The notes under the pieces: model-generated
Database searches by the model: none
Told to the model about the DNA's origin: nothing
Seen by the model: the letters and a program-made list of their open reading frames with translations, nothing else
Source of the DNA: Gilvimarinus sp. DA14
Lineage (GTDB): Bacteria > Pseudomonadota > Gammaproteobacteria > Pseudomonadales > Cellvibrionaceae
Direction of reading: 5' to 3'
Assembly: GCF_024204685.1 (NCBI RefSeq)
Contig: NZ_CP100350.1
Coordinates: forward strand, 2,933,501-2,997,500
Length of the DNA: 64,000 nt
In this document: positions 37,925 through 46,500 of the stretch, piece by piece
Position numbering within the stretch: position 1 is the first letter of the stretch
How the letters are laid out: every line of letters starts with the position of its first letter
Program-made: the position numbers and the translations under genes

Positions 37925-37950
37925 TACGCGCCTTCAAGCCGTTTGGATCA
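37925..37950 (-). promoter_or_regulatory. Candidate ECF promoter of the sigma/anti-sigma operon
   Basis: On the minus strand TGATCC (37950-37945), then 14 bases and CGCGTA (37930-37925). It is identical in both blocks and spacing to the FAS1 promoter at 38110-38135. TGATCC is the -35 I recall for RpoE/ChrR (ECF11) targets, with an AT step 18 bases later. A transcript from near 37916 fits a start codon at 37886 or 37847. Confidence 0.65.
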
Positions 37951-38109
37951 TCAGCATACCACGCTCATACTCAGCTATACATTGATGAATCTGGCGACAG
38001 CCGCGCATGGGTTCAAAGAAGGGCTTTTCGCGGTATACGGGAGGCTCGGTAAGTAAGATCAATTTTATCAATTTTTAGAAGCTAAAAAATCGAATAATCC
38101 CCTCAACGT

Positions 38110-38135
38110 TGATCCTTCAATCGATGCTTCGCGTA
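38110..38135 (+). promoter_or_regulatory. Candidate ECF promoter of the FAS1 lipoprotein gene
   Basis: TGATCC (38110-38115), 14 bases, CGCGTA (38130-38135), giving a start near 38142 and a leader of about 40 bases before ATG 38182. It matches the divergent sigma-gene promoter in both blocks and spacing. Confidence 0.65.
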
Positions 38136-38181
38136 ACCGGCTAGGCGTAACAACAACTCACTCATGTGCAGGAGATGCAAA

Positions 38182-40014
38182 ATGAAACAGCTAACAGTGA
38201 AGTGCTTGGCTGCAGTTGCCCTGGTCGCCGGGCTAGCCGGATGCGGAAGCGACGACGATAACGACAACCCACTACCGCCCGAGCCAGAAGTGAACACCAT
38301 TGTCGATGTCGCAGTCGACAATGGTAATTTTACGACTCTGGTTACGGCGCTGGAGGCCACAGGCCTCGATGAAACGCTCGATGATGAAGACGGTACCTTT
38401 ACCGTGTTCGCCCCCACCGACGATGCCTTTGCGCTATTGGGCGAAGAAACCATCAACGGCTTGCTCGCTGACACGGATACTCTGTCGGATATTCTGCTTT
38501 ATCACGTGGTTGTCGATGCCGAAATCGACGCCTCGGCTGCGGTAGCCAGCGCTGGTTCTACCGTTGAAATGGCGAATGGGAAGAGCGTTGGCCTTTCGCT
38601 GGAAGGTGAATCCTTGATGGTGAACCTTGCCTTGGTAACGACCACGGATATCGAAGCGGACAACGGCGTTATTCACGTTATTGATGCGGTGCTAATGCCA
38701 CCGGCGGATCGCGGTGAGCCGACCATGAATATTGTGGAAACGGCGGTTGAGGCCGGCAGTTTCACCACCTTGGTTGCCGCTTTGCAGGCCGCGGGCTTGG
38801 ATACGGTCTTGGCCGATGAAAGCCAAACGTACACGGTATTTGCGCCGACCGACGACGCTTTTGCAATGGTAGGTGAAGAAAATATCAACGCTCTATTAAA
38901 CGATGCGCAAGCACTGGAAGCTGTGCTGCTGCAACATGTGGTAAGTGGTGCGGAGCTGTCTTCTATTGATGCTTACGCGGCCAACGGAACACAAGTGGGA
39001 ACGGCAAGCGGTGCCAATGTTCTGGTTGATATTGTCGATCGCATGTTAACCGTTGGCGGTGCAAAAGTTGTGACGTCTGACATCTACACCACTAATGGTG
39101 TTATACACGTGATCGACACCGTCATTGTGGGGGATATAGAGCTGCCCGCGCCGCCACAATCGATTGTTGACGTAGCGATGGAAGCTGGCAGTTTTTCAAC
39201 CTTGATTGCGGCGTTACAGGCAACGGGTTTGGACACCACCTTGGCGGATTTGGATGGCGAATTTACCGTATTTGCGCCTACCGATGACGCGTTTGCCGCA
39301 CTTGGGCAGGACACCATCGATGGTCTGCTGGCAGACACGGATACCTTGACCGACATATTGCTGTATCACGTAATCGTGGACGGCGAAGTGTTGGCCGATG
39401 CCGCCATTAGCGTCGCTAACTCCGATATGCCAAAAATCGAAATGGGCAACGGTGATATGGCGGCGCTGTCACTGTCCGGTGATAGCTTATACGTGAATAC
39501 ATCGATGGTTGCTCAGCCTAACGTGATGGCGGATAACGGCGTTATTCATGCCATTGATCAGGTGATGATGCCACCCGCTGAAATGGGTATGCCGATGGAT
39601 AACATCGTCGAAACCGCAGTGAATGCCGGTAACTTCACAACACTGGTAACGGCGTTGCAAGCGGCTGGGCTGGATGCGACTTTGGCGGACGAGAATGAAA
39701 CCTTCACAGTGTTTGCACCCACTGACGCTGCGTTTGAAAAAATCGACAGCGCTACCCTGGATGCGCTGCTGATGGATACGCCCGCGCTGACTCAAGTGTT
39801 GTTGCAGCATGTCATTCAAGATATGGCAGTAGACTCTGTTACCGCTTTCACTTTGAACGGCACCAGCGTAAACACCGCTGCCGACGAAGACGTAACCATT
39901 GAAATCGTTGACGGCATGCTACAAGTGCAAGGCTCGAACGTTATCATGTATGACATCTACACCAGTAATGGCGTGATTCATGTTATTGATACGGTGATTA
40001 CCGAAAGTTTGTAA
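38182..40014 (+). CDS. Lipoprotein with four fasciclin (FAS1) domains
   Basis: 610 residues from ATG 38182 (AGGAGATG ribosome site; the earlier ATG 38164 is rejected). A lipoprotein signal ends LVAGLAGC (Cys21). Four FAS1 repeats of about 145 residues follow (about 35-170, 175-315, 320-465, 470-610), each with the family's FTVFAPTDDAFA (H1 motif), a central LLYHVVVD-type YH segment and a C-terminal DNGVIHVIDxVLMPP (H2 motif). Repeats 1 and 3 resemble each other, as do 2 and 4, so a pairwise duplication is likely. FAS1 proteins mediate adhesion or bind cell-surface partners. The shared ECF promoter links it to the divergent sigma/ChrR genes. A terminator follows at 40023-40055. Confidence 0.92.
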   Translation: MKQLTVKCLAAVALVAGLAGCGSDDDNDNPLPPEPEVNTIVDVAVDNGNFTTLVTALEATGLDETLDDEDGTFTVFAPTDDAFALLGEETINGLLADTDTLSDILLYHVVVDAEIDASAAVASAGSTVEMANGKSVGLSLEGESLMVNLALVTTTDIEADNGVIHVIDAVLMPPADRGEPTMNIVETAVEAGSFTTLVAALQAAGLDTVLADESQTYTVFAPTDDAFAMVGEENINALLNDAQALEAVLLQHVVSGAELSSIDAYAANGTQVGTASGANVLVDIVDRMLTVGGAKVVTSDIYTTNGVIHVIDTVIVGDIELPAPPQSIVDVAMEAGSFSTLIAALQATGLDTTLADLDGEFTVFAPTDDAFAALGQDTIDGLLADTDTLTDILLYHVIVDGEVLADAAISVANSDMPKIEMGNGDMAALSLSGDSLYVNTSMVAQPNVMADNGVIHAIDQVMMPPAEMGMPMDNIVETAVNAGNFTTLVTALQAAGLDATLADENETFTVFAPTDAAFEKIDSATLDALLMDTPALTQVLLQHVIQDMAVDSVTAFTLNGTSVNTAADEDVTIEIVDGMLQVQGSNVIMYDIYTSNGVIHVIDTVITESL

Positions 40015-40022
40015 GCAGTGCA

Positions 40023-40055
40023 GCCGCCCCTGGTCTAATGCCTGGGGCGGCTTTG
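40023..40055 (+). terminator. Terminator after the FAS1 gene
   Basis: GCCGCCCC (40023-40030) pairs with GGGGCGGC (40044-40051), with inner GG/CC pairing, then TTTGT. The T-run is short, so strength is moderate. Confidence 0.65.
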
Positions 40056-40114
40056 TAATTCACGAACCCCTCTCGTCTTTAGAAGCTCCATAGCTAAAAT
40101 CCCCTCCAGTGTAC

Positions 40115-40132
40115 ACCCCTAATGTTAGGGGT
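40115..40132. promoter_or_regulatory. Operator-like palindrome upstream of the poly-Ser lipoprotein
   Basis: ACCCCTAATGTTAGGGGT, an 8-2-8 perfect palindrome. The only other copy of this core in the window lies upstream of the LuxR-family gene (43362-43379). A -10-like TACTAT (40155-40160) puts the centre near -43 from the predicted start, typical for a LuxR-type activator site overlapping the -35. Confidence 0.65.
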
Positions 40133-40237
40133 AGGTTTAAATTGTGTGAAAAATTACTATAGCGATTAGGGGCGCTGTTTTGCATATTGCAGCGGGTGTC
40201 GGGTCGTTACAGCAGAAAAACAGATAAGGTGGCATCA

Positions 40238-41842
40238 GTGAAGACAATTAATGGATTGTTTGGTGTTATAGCCGTTACGTTAGTAACCGGTTGTGGGGGA
40301 AGCTCTGAGGGGGGTGACAGCTCAAATTCGAGCAGTGTGTCGAATTCTCAGGTTGCAAGCTCTGAGTCATCAGTGAGCTCGGAGGCTTCATCCGACTCAT
40401 CCGAGATTATAAGTAGCTCTTCAATTTCAAGTGTTAGTTCCAGTGTAAACTCTTCTAGTTCAGTTGTCTCAAGTGCCGAGTCTTCGCTTAGCTCAATATC
40501 AAGCAGTGAGCAATCATCCAGTTCTATTGCATCCAGTGTTGATCTTTCATCGAGCTCGGTGGGTTCATCCTCACTAAGTTCGGTGAGTTCGTCTTCGTCA
40601 AGCTCTGAGGAATCATCCTCATCAAGTTCAGTGAGCTCGTCTTCATCAAGCTCTGAGGAATCATCTTCATCAAGTTCGGTGGCTTCATCTTCTTCATCAA
40701 GCTCCGTTACCTCCTCTTCCAGTTCCTCTCAGGCTGCGCTTATAGGATCGTTTAGTGGTTTGCCTATCTCGGGCCTAAGTTATAAAACAGATGCCCGTGA
40801 AGGAGTTACCTCGGAAACCGGCGATTTTGAATATGATTTTCCGTATGATCTTGTTACTTTCACCTTGGGTGATATAGAGCTTCCAGCTATAAACGCGGAG
40901 CCAGTTTTATCGCCTCTTTCTTTTACCGGTGAAATTATTTATTCGTCAGAGATTGGTGCTAGGGGCTTTAATGTCTACTGGTTGCTCTTAAGTCTGGATG
41001 ACGACTCCGACTGGAGCAATGGCATTCAGATTCCTGAACAAGTTAGTGAGCTTGCTGGCCCCATTGATTTTAATCTTTATCCGCAAGACTTTGCCAAAAG
41101 CAGCGGCGTGATCAATGCCTTGGCAAACTCTGGGAAAAGCGAAGGAGCGTTAGAGTTGTCAGACCGTCTTGAGGCGGGGGCTGAGTACCTAAAAGCAATC
41201 GCTGAAGTTGAGAGGTCGGAGCCTGGATTTGCGTCTCTTAAAGCTGTAGAGACAATGGTTTATTTTACCGGTGCGCCAGTTGAAACTGTAGAAACAGAGG
41301 CCCTACTTATTCCTATTTGGAGTGATTGTGCAATCGTTCACCAAAGTGGAATGATGGTTTTTGAAAGCTGTAGCGATTATCAAATCGGCTATGATGAGCT
41401 ACTAGTTGGGACCAAAACTCAGAACACATTGCATGGTATGGCCAAGCTAAGCCACATTTTTGCAGAAGGGGCGAGTGAGCCTTATGGTTTCTGGTCTAGT
41501 ATTTTCAGTTATTCTGACAGTGTAGCGCCAAGTGGTGCGCCAGTTGTTACTGGTAATTTTGAGTTGCCAGGGAAAGAGCTGGTTGCAGATTTAACGGGTA
41601 GCACACAAGATAGACTGACAGAAAATGTCGTGGTCAAGCTTACAATCAACTCAGATGGAACCTGTCTATTTAAACTGTTTGAAGATGATTTTGTTTCCTG
41701 CGAAGTGACAGGTGATCGTATTGAGGGCCTAGGAGAAGCTGCTGGAAAGCTTAAAGGCGCCATTTCGGATTCTGCCATTGTGGTAACTTGGCTAAGTTTG
41801 GATGATGAGTTGGTTTACGGTTACGGGTTTGCCGAAAGGTAG
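40238..41842 (+). CDS. Cell-surface lipoprotein with poly-serine linker
   Basis: 534 residues from GTG 40238 (AAGGTGG ribosome site). The lipoprotein signal ends TLVTGC (Cys19). Residues about 25-165 are almost pure serine with scattered Val/Glu/Ala, the type of flexible linker found in Cellvibrio and Saccharophagus secreted proteins; part of it is encoded by 48-bp direct repeats. The C-terminal 370 residues, starting SFSGLPISGLSYKTDAREGVTSETGDFEYDF, contain a GLSY..DAREGVTSETGDFEY block like those of bacterial surface or pilus-type proteins, but no firm family is recognised. A shared palindrome with the neighbouring LuxR gene suggests co-regulation. The function is unknown. Confidence 0.8.
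   Translation: MKTINGLFGVIAVTLVTGCGGSSEGGDSSNSSSVSNSQVASSESSVSSEASSDSSEIISSSSISSVSSSVNSSSSVVSSAESSLSSISSSEQSSSSIASSVDLSSSSVGSSSLSSVSSSSSSSEESSSSSSVSSSSSSSEESSSSSSVASSSSSSSVTSSSSSSQAALIGSFSGLPISGLSYKTDAREGVTSETGDFEYDFPYDLVTFTLGDIELPAINAEPVLSPLSFTGEIIYSSEIGARGFNVYWLLLSLDDDSDWSNGIQIPEQVSELAGPIDFNLYPQDFAKSSGVINALANSGKSEGALELSDRLEAGAEYLKAIAEVERSEPGFASLKAVETMVYFTGAPVETVETEALLIPIWSDCAIVHQSGMMVFESCSDYQIGYDELLVGTKTQNTLHGMAKLSHIFAEGASEPYGFWSSIFSYSDSVAPSGAPVVTGNFELPGKELVADLTGSTQDRLTENVVVKLTINSDGTCLFKLFEDDFVSCEVTGDRIEGLGEAAGKLKGAISDSAIVVTWLSLDDELVYGYGFAER
40583..40730 (+). repeat. 48-bp imperfect tandem repeats within the poly-Ser linker
   Basis: Units begin at 40583, 40631 and (diverged) 40679, each encoding a 16-residue Ser-rich unit ending in EE-SSSSS. 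Copy-number change by slippage would alter linker length without breaking the frame. Confidence 0.7.
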
Positions 41843-41850
41843 CACTGTTA

Positions 41851-41887
41851 CATCTGGCAGCGCTCGATAGGAGAGCGCTGCCAGATG
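41851..41887. terminator. Long hairpin after the poly-Ser lipoprotein gene
   Basis: CATCTGGCAGCGCTC (41851-41865) pairs perfectly with GAGCGCTGCCAGATG (41873-41887), with a 7-base loop, 9 bases after the stop. There is no T-run directly after it, so it may be a rho-assisted terminator, an mRNA-stabilising hairpin or a protein site. Confidence 0.5.
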
Positions 41888-42121
41888 CTAGATGGGTTTC
41901 TGTGGGAGTAAGCTTAACCTTTCTCCAGTTAACTTTTCTTATAAGAAAGTGGTTAAAACTGATATCATTGAGGCTGATTCAGGTGAGCGTTCAGGTGGTA
42001 ATTTTTTTCGGTGTAGGTCACAGGGCCAGAGCCCAAAGGTAGCCACTTTTTTTACGTAATTGATACATTCATGGCTGAAATTTTTGAATTTTATCGGCTA
42101 ATCTCAAAGCATGGACGGCGA

Positions 42122-43309
42122 TTAGGTCGCCTCTGATTCTGCCGCAGCGGGAACGCTAGCCAGAAGGTTTATCAGCTGCATTTGGTTTGCGACCCCTGTT
42201 TTCGCAAAAATCGTTCGTAGCTGTTCACGCACAGTATAGACTGACTTGTGTTCTTCCCTTGCAATATCTTTGGCTGATTTAAGCTTGGAAAAATAATGGC
42301 ACACCTTGGCTTCGGCGTCTGTCAGAGAGAACATGGATTTTAGGGCTTGCTCTGATAAGTGGCCTATCAACTCTGGCGCCAGGATGTATACCATGGCACC
42401 ACGAAAAGTGGTATTGCCCGCCTCTCCCTCAATAATTGAATCAACACCTATAAATGCCTTGGTGCTTCCTGTTTCTGTATGGATGGGAACCAGGTTGGTG
42501 CTGTAGGTTAAATCAATATTTTTAGTGCTTGAAACGGATTGGGTAATAGCTAGCTGTAACGAGCGATTAAAGTTCTTGTTTTCCAGCTTTAAGTGAGTTC
42601 CCTGTGAGAGGGTTAGACTAGCTTGCGACTCAATAAAGCCCTGCATTAGGTTATTTTGTGCGAGTAATTCTCCAAACTCGTTTAATACCGCTACCGGAAC
42701 TCGCATTTTATTAAGCGCAGCACGTATGTATACCTGTCCCTCTTTGGCCTTTGATAAGTTAAGCCGTAACCTCATCGCGTGCTCAATGTACGGTGACAGA
42801 GCACAGAATCGCTCTATTTCGAGCTCTTGATACTCTCCTTGAGCTTTAGACCGGTTGTGAACAATTACACAGTTATTCTGGTTGTCGCGAAAAATAGTGC
42901 CGCCAGCCACATAATGTATATTGTTTCTATGGGCCCATATGTACGCTTTTGCTTTTTCCACTTCTTCTCGATTGGGCATCAAATTACTAGCAATCCAGCT
43001 GTGAGGCTCACTGTTTAAGATTGCGATATGAGCTAAATCGTGCTGAAAGTACTCTTCCATGTAAGCTTTGAGTTCAATCGCTGACGGCTGAACACCCGCG
43101 CACTCCTGGAATACGGGTGACATTTGCTCGGGGTTGGCTATGTATAAATGCACGCTGTGAAGATTAAAATGTGAACAAAAGGCGTCAAGGAATATTTTCC
43201 AGCCGGATTCAGAGCTGTTCGCCTGCATTAACAGGCCGACGAGAAAAACATCTTGAGACGAAACTGCAGGAAGGAAGCCTTCTGTACTGCTGGATGAAGA
43301 ACTAAGCAT
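42122..43309 (-). CDS. LuxR-family transcriptional regulator
   Basis: 395 residues. The C-terminal GerE/LuxR helix-turn-helix (about 325-385) is clear: LTDAEAKVCHYFSKLKSAKDIAREEHKSVYTVREQLRTIFAKTGVANQMQLINLL. The N-terminal 300 residues resemble neither a receiver nor the AHL-binding domain; a PAS-like central segment is possible (AVLNEFGELLAQNNLMQGF). The signal sensed is unknown. The gene is preceded by a 36-bp palindrome whose core is shared with the poly-Ser lipoprotein promoter, suggesting it controls itself and that gene. Confidence 0.85.
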   Translation of the reverse strand: MLSSSSSSTEGFLPAVSSQDVFLVGLLMQANSSESGWKIFLDAFCSHFNLHSVHLYIANPEQMSPVFQECAGVQPSAIELKAYMEEYFQHDLAHIAILNSEPHSWIASNLMPNREEVEKAKAYIWAHRNNIHYVAGGTIFRDNQNNCVIVHNRSKAQGEYQELEIERFCALSPYIEHAMRLRLNLSKAKEGQVYIRAALNKMRVPVAVLNEFGELLAQNNLMQGFIESQASLTLSQGTHLKLENKNFNRSLQLAITQSVSSTKNIDLTYSTNLVPIHTETGSTKAFIGVDSIIEGEAGNTTFRGAMVYILAPELIGHLSEQALKSMFSLTDAEAKVCHYFSKLKSAKDIAREEHKSVYTVREQLRTIFAKTGVANQMQLINLLASVPAAAESEAT

Positions 43310-43352
43310 TGTTTTTTCTTAATAAACCAGACATCAGGGGCCACGTAGGTCG

Positions 43353-43388
43353 AATAACTAAACCCCTAAAGTTAGGGGTTTAGTTATT
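43353..43388. promoter_or_regulatory. 36-bp palindrome, operator-like, upstream of the LuxR-family gene
   Basis: A 17-2-17 inverted repeat containing the core ACCCCTAAAGTTAGGGGT (43362-43379), flanked by matching ATAACTAA / TTAGTTAT arms. It lies 44-79 bases before the regulator start on the minus strand. The shared core at 40115-40132 favours a regulator binding site over a terminator, though the hairpin could also end the upstream carboxylase transcript. Confidence 0.65.
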
Positions 43389-43504
43389 ATTGTTAACTGG
43401 GTCACGGAGTCAAGAAGAAACTCGCCAGCCAGTAATACCTATTTTGCATAGGTATCAGCCCAAATGCAGAGGTTTATTATTAGTGTGGCACTCATGGACT
43501 ATGT

Positions 43505-46500
43505 CTAATCAGAAATTACGACCAGTGATTGTCCGGGTTTTACCGCTCCTCCCGTGCTTTTTAGCACTTGCTTAACCGTGCCCGAAACCGGGGCGGGAAT
43601 ATTAATTTCCATTTTCATGGATTCGAGAATCAGCAGAGTTTGACCCGCCTCTACGGTATCTCCCTCTTCCACCAGTACTTGCCATACGCTTCCAGAAACA
43701 GAGCTGTCTACGAGGGTGTCGCCGTCTGCCAAGTCCAGTTCGCTTTCGGTTTCGTTTTGTTCAATGGGGGTAAAGTTAAACTGGCCATCGGCGTGCCAGC
43801 GCGCAAGCTCCTCATCAAAAGCATTCTGTCGATGAGTCTGAAACGATTGGATGTCTGAGTCATGATCGGCAATAAACTGCTCGTAGTCCGCTAAGCTAAA
43901 TTCAGAGGTTTCGATCTTAATCGGATACTGACCACGGGGAAAATCCCGTCGCGTCTGTTTAAGCTCATCGCTGCTGACCTCATAAAAACGTATTTGGTCA
44001 AAAAAGCGCAGCAGCCAGCGTTGGTCGAACTCCGGTGTCTTACGGTAGCGGTTCCACATTTGAATGGTACGCCCCACAAACTGATAACCACCGGGGCCTT
44101 CCATACCGTAAACGCACATATAGGCACCGCCAATCCCCACCGAGTTTTCCGCTGTCCAGGTGCGCGCTGGGTTGTATTTGGTGGTGACCAGACGATGGCG
44201 GGGGTCCATGGGGGTCGCAACCGGTGCGCCCAGATATACATCGCCCAAGCCCATCACAAGGTACGAGGCATCGAAGACAATGTCTTTGACTTGGTCAATA
44301 CTGTCCAATCCGTTAATACGGCGAATAAACTCCAGGTTAGACGGGCACCAGGGGGCGCCGGGGCGCACGCTCTGTTCGTACTTGGCGATGGCCTCGCGGC
44401 AGGCTTCGTCATCCCACGACAGTGGTAGGTGGACAATTCGCGAGGGCACGCTTAGCTCTGCAATTTGTGTGGCGAGATACTTTTCGCCTTTTTGCAGGTG
44501 GGCGATTAGCTCATCCAAAGAAACTTGTTGGCTATCGTAGTGAATTTGCAGCGAACGAATACCGGGGGTCAGCTCGCGCATACCCGGTACCGGATTTTGC
44601 TCCAGCCACTGCATTAAGGCGTGGGCGCGAAAGCGTAATTTAATATCCAGCTGCAGTGGGCCATATTCCACCAGCAAAAAGTGATCGCCAGCGACGCGAT
44701 AGTTAACCTCTTCGCCGACTTCGTTTGCGGGCAGGTTAGCAACTACGGGAGAGGGTAAAACATCCAGCGGGATGGGGGCGGCTTTCTCGCTCGCCGCTGT
44801 CAGTGTGTTAATAGAGTGTTGTTGCGCTTGCTCTAGGGCGACTGCAGTATCTACCGATACCGGGACAAAGCGAATCTTATCCCCGGCGCGCACCTGGCCG
44901 AGCTTCCATAAATCAGCGGTAATCACCGTGGCGGGGCAAACAAAGCCGCCCAGCGATGGGCCATCCGGTCCTAGAATAACCGGCATGTCGCCGGTAAAAT
45001 CCACAGTGCCAAAGGCGTAGGCGTTGTCGTGAATATTGGAGGGATGCATGCCCGCTTCGCCCCCTGTGGTGCGGGCCCATTCAGGTTTGGGGCCGTTTAG
45101 TCGTACCCCGGTGCGGCTGGAGTTGTAATGCACTTCCCAGTCGGTATTAAAAAAGGTATTGATATCGCTGTCGGTAAAAAAGTCCGGCGCGCCGTGGGGG
45201 CCGTAAACGACGCGTAGCTCCCACTGATTATCAATGCCCGGTTTCAATCTGGGCGGCACTTGTGTCTGTTTTACGGGGGACGTTTTTTGGCAGTGCAGCA
45301 CGTCGCCCGCTAGCAGGGCGCGACCATTGTGGCCGCCAAACTGGCCCAGGGTAAAGGTAGAGCGTGATCCTAAATAGCTGGGGCACTGAATGCCCCCGGC
45401 AACTGCGAGGTAGGCGCGGGCACCCTGTTCGCTGACCCGACCCAGGGTTAAGGTTTGCCCGGCTTTAACCGCAAAGACCTCCCAGCTGGCAACCGGCTCA
45501 CCGTCTAGTTTGGCATCAATAGCGGCGCCGGTGAGGGCGCACTGGGTATCAAAGCCAAATTGCAGACTGGGACCGGCAACGGTAATTTCCAGCGCGGCCG
45601 CTTCGGCGTCGTTGCCCAACAGCTGATTGGCCAGACGGAAGGAGTAATTATCAAAAGGCCCAGAGGGAGGCACACCGATGTGCCAGTAACCGCTGCGGCC
45701 GGGAAAGTCCTGAATCGTGGTTTGCGTGCCGCCGGATAAGACATCAATGCGCGCCTCGGCAAAGCCGCGCTCGTTAAGGTAACGAGTGGTAATTTCACCG
45801 TCGATAAAAACCGGCTCGTCCAAAAGCTCGGTGACATACGCTTTATTGGTTTCAATACCGTACAGCTTAGAACTTTTTAATGTGGTTTTTAACAGCTCAA
45901 TGGCTGCCGCACGGTTTTTACTTTTGGTAATCACCTTGGCCAGCATAGGATCAAAATAGGGTGATACTTCCAATCCGGATTCAATCCAGTGGTCGATACG
46001 AACGACTTTGTCGTCGCTGCGCTCGTTAATCGGAAAGCTGACTTCGCTTAATAGACCGGCGCTGGGCTGGAAGTTTTTTGCCGGGTCTTCGGCGTAAACA
46101 CGAACTTGAATGGCGTGGCCAGTGGGCGTTAATTGGGCAAACTCCTGTTCAATATCCAGAGCCTCTTCGGCGGCCAGGCGAATCATCCAGGCGACTAGAT
46201 CAAGCCCCCAAACTTCCTCGGTAACTCCGTGTTCAACTTGTAGGCGAGTGTTGACCTCAAGAAAGTAAAACTTTTCATCTTTGGCGTCGTAAATATATTC
46301 CACGGTGCCCGCACCGCGATAGTTAACGGCAGCCAAAAGTCGCGCCGCCGTTTCGTGCATGGCCTGGCGCAGTGGCTCGGGCAAGTTGGGGGCTGGGCAT
46401 TCCTCAATTACTTTTTGGTTGCGTCTTTGGCTTGAGCAATCGCGCTCGCCAATGGCCACGGCTTTGCCTTTTCCGTCACCAAATACTTGTACTTCAATAT

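Noticed and set aside
37771..38052. Plus-strand open frame across the sigma gene start
   Set aside because: It overlaps the divergent promoter region and the sigma gene and shows no family or ribosome site.
40583..40730. Regular repeats as a CRISPR array
   Set aside because: The units are contiguous without spacers and encode serine in frame within a lipoprotein gene.
41851..41887. Hairpin as a mobile-element end or operator
   Set aside because: Single copy, sits right after a stop codon; a 3' hairpin is the simpler reading.
43353..43388. Palindrome as transcription terminator of the carboxylase
   Set aside because: Not excluded, but the core is repeated upstream of another gene, and there is no T-run on the minus strand after the stem.
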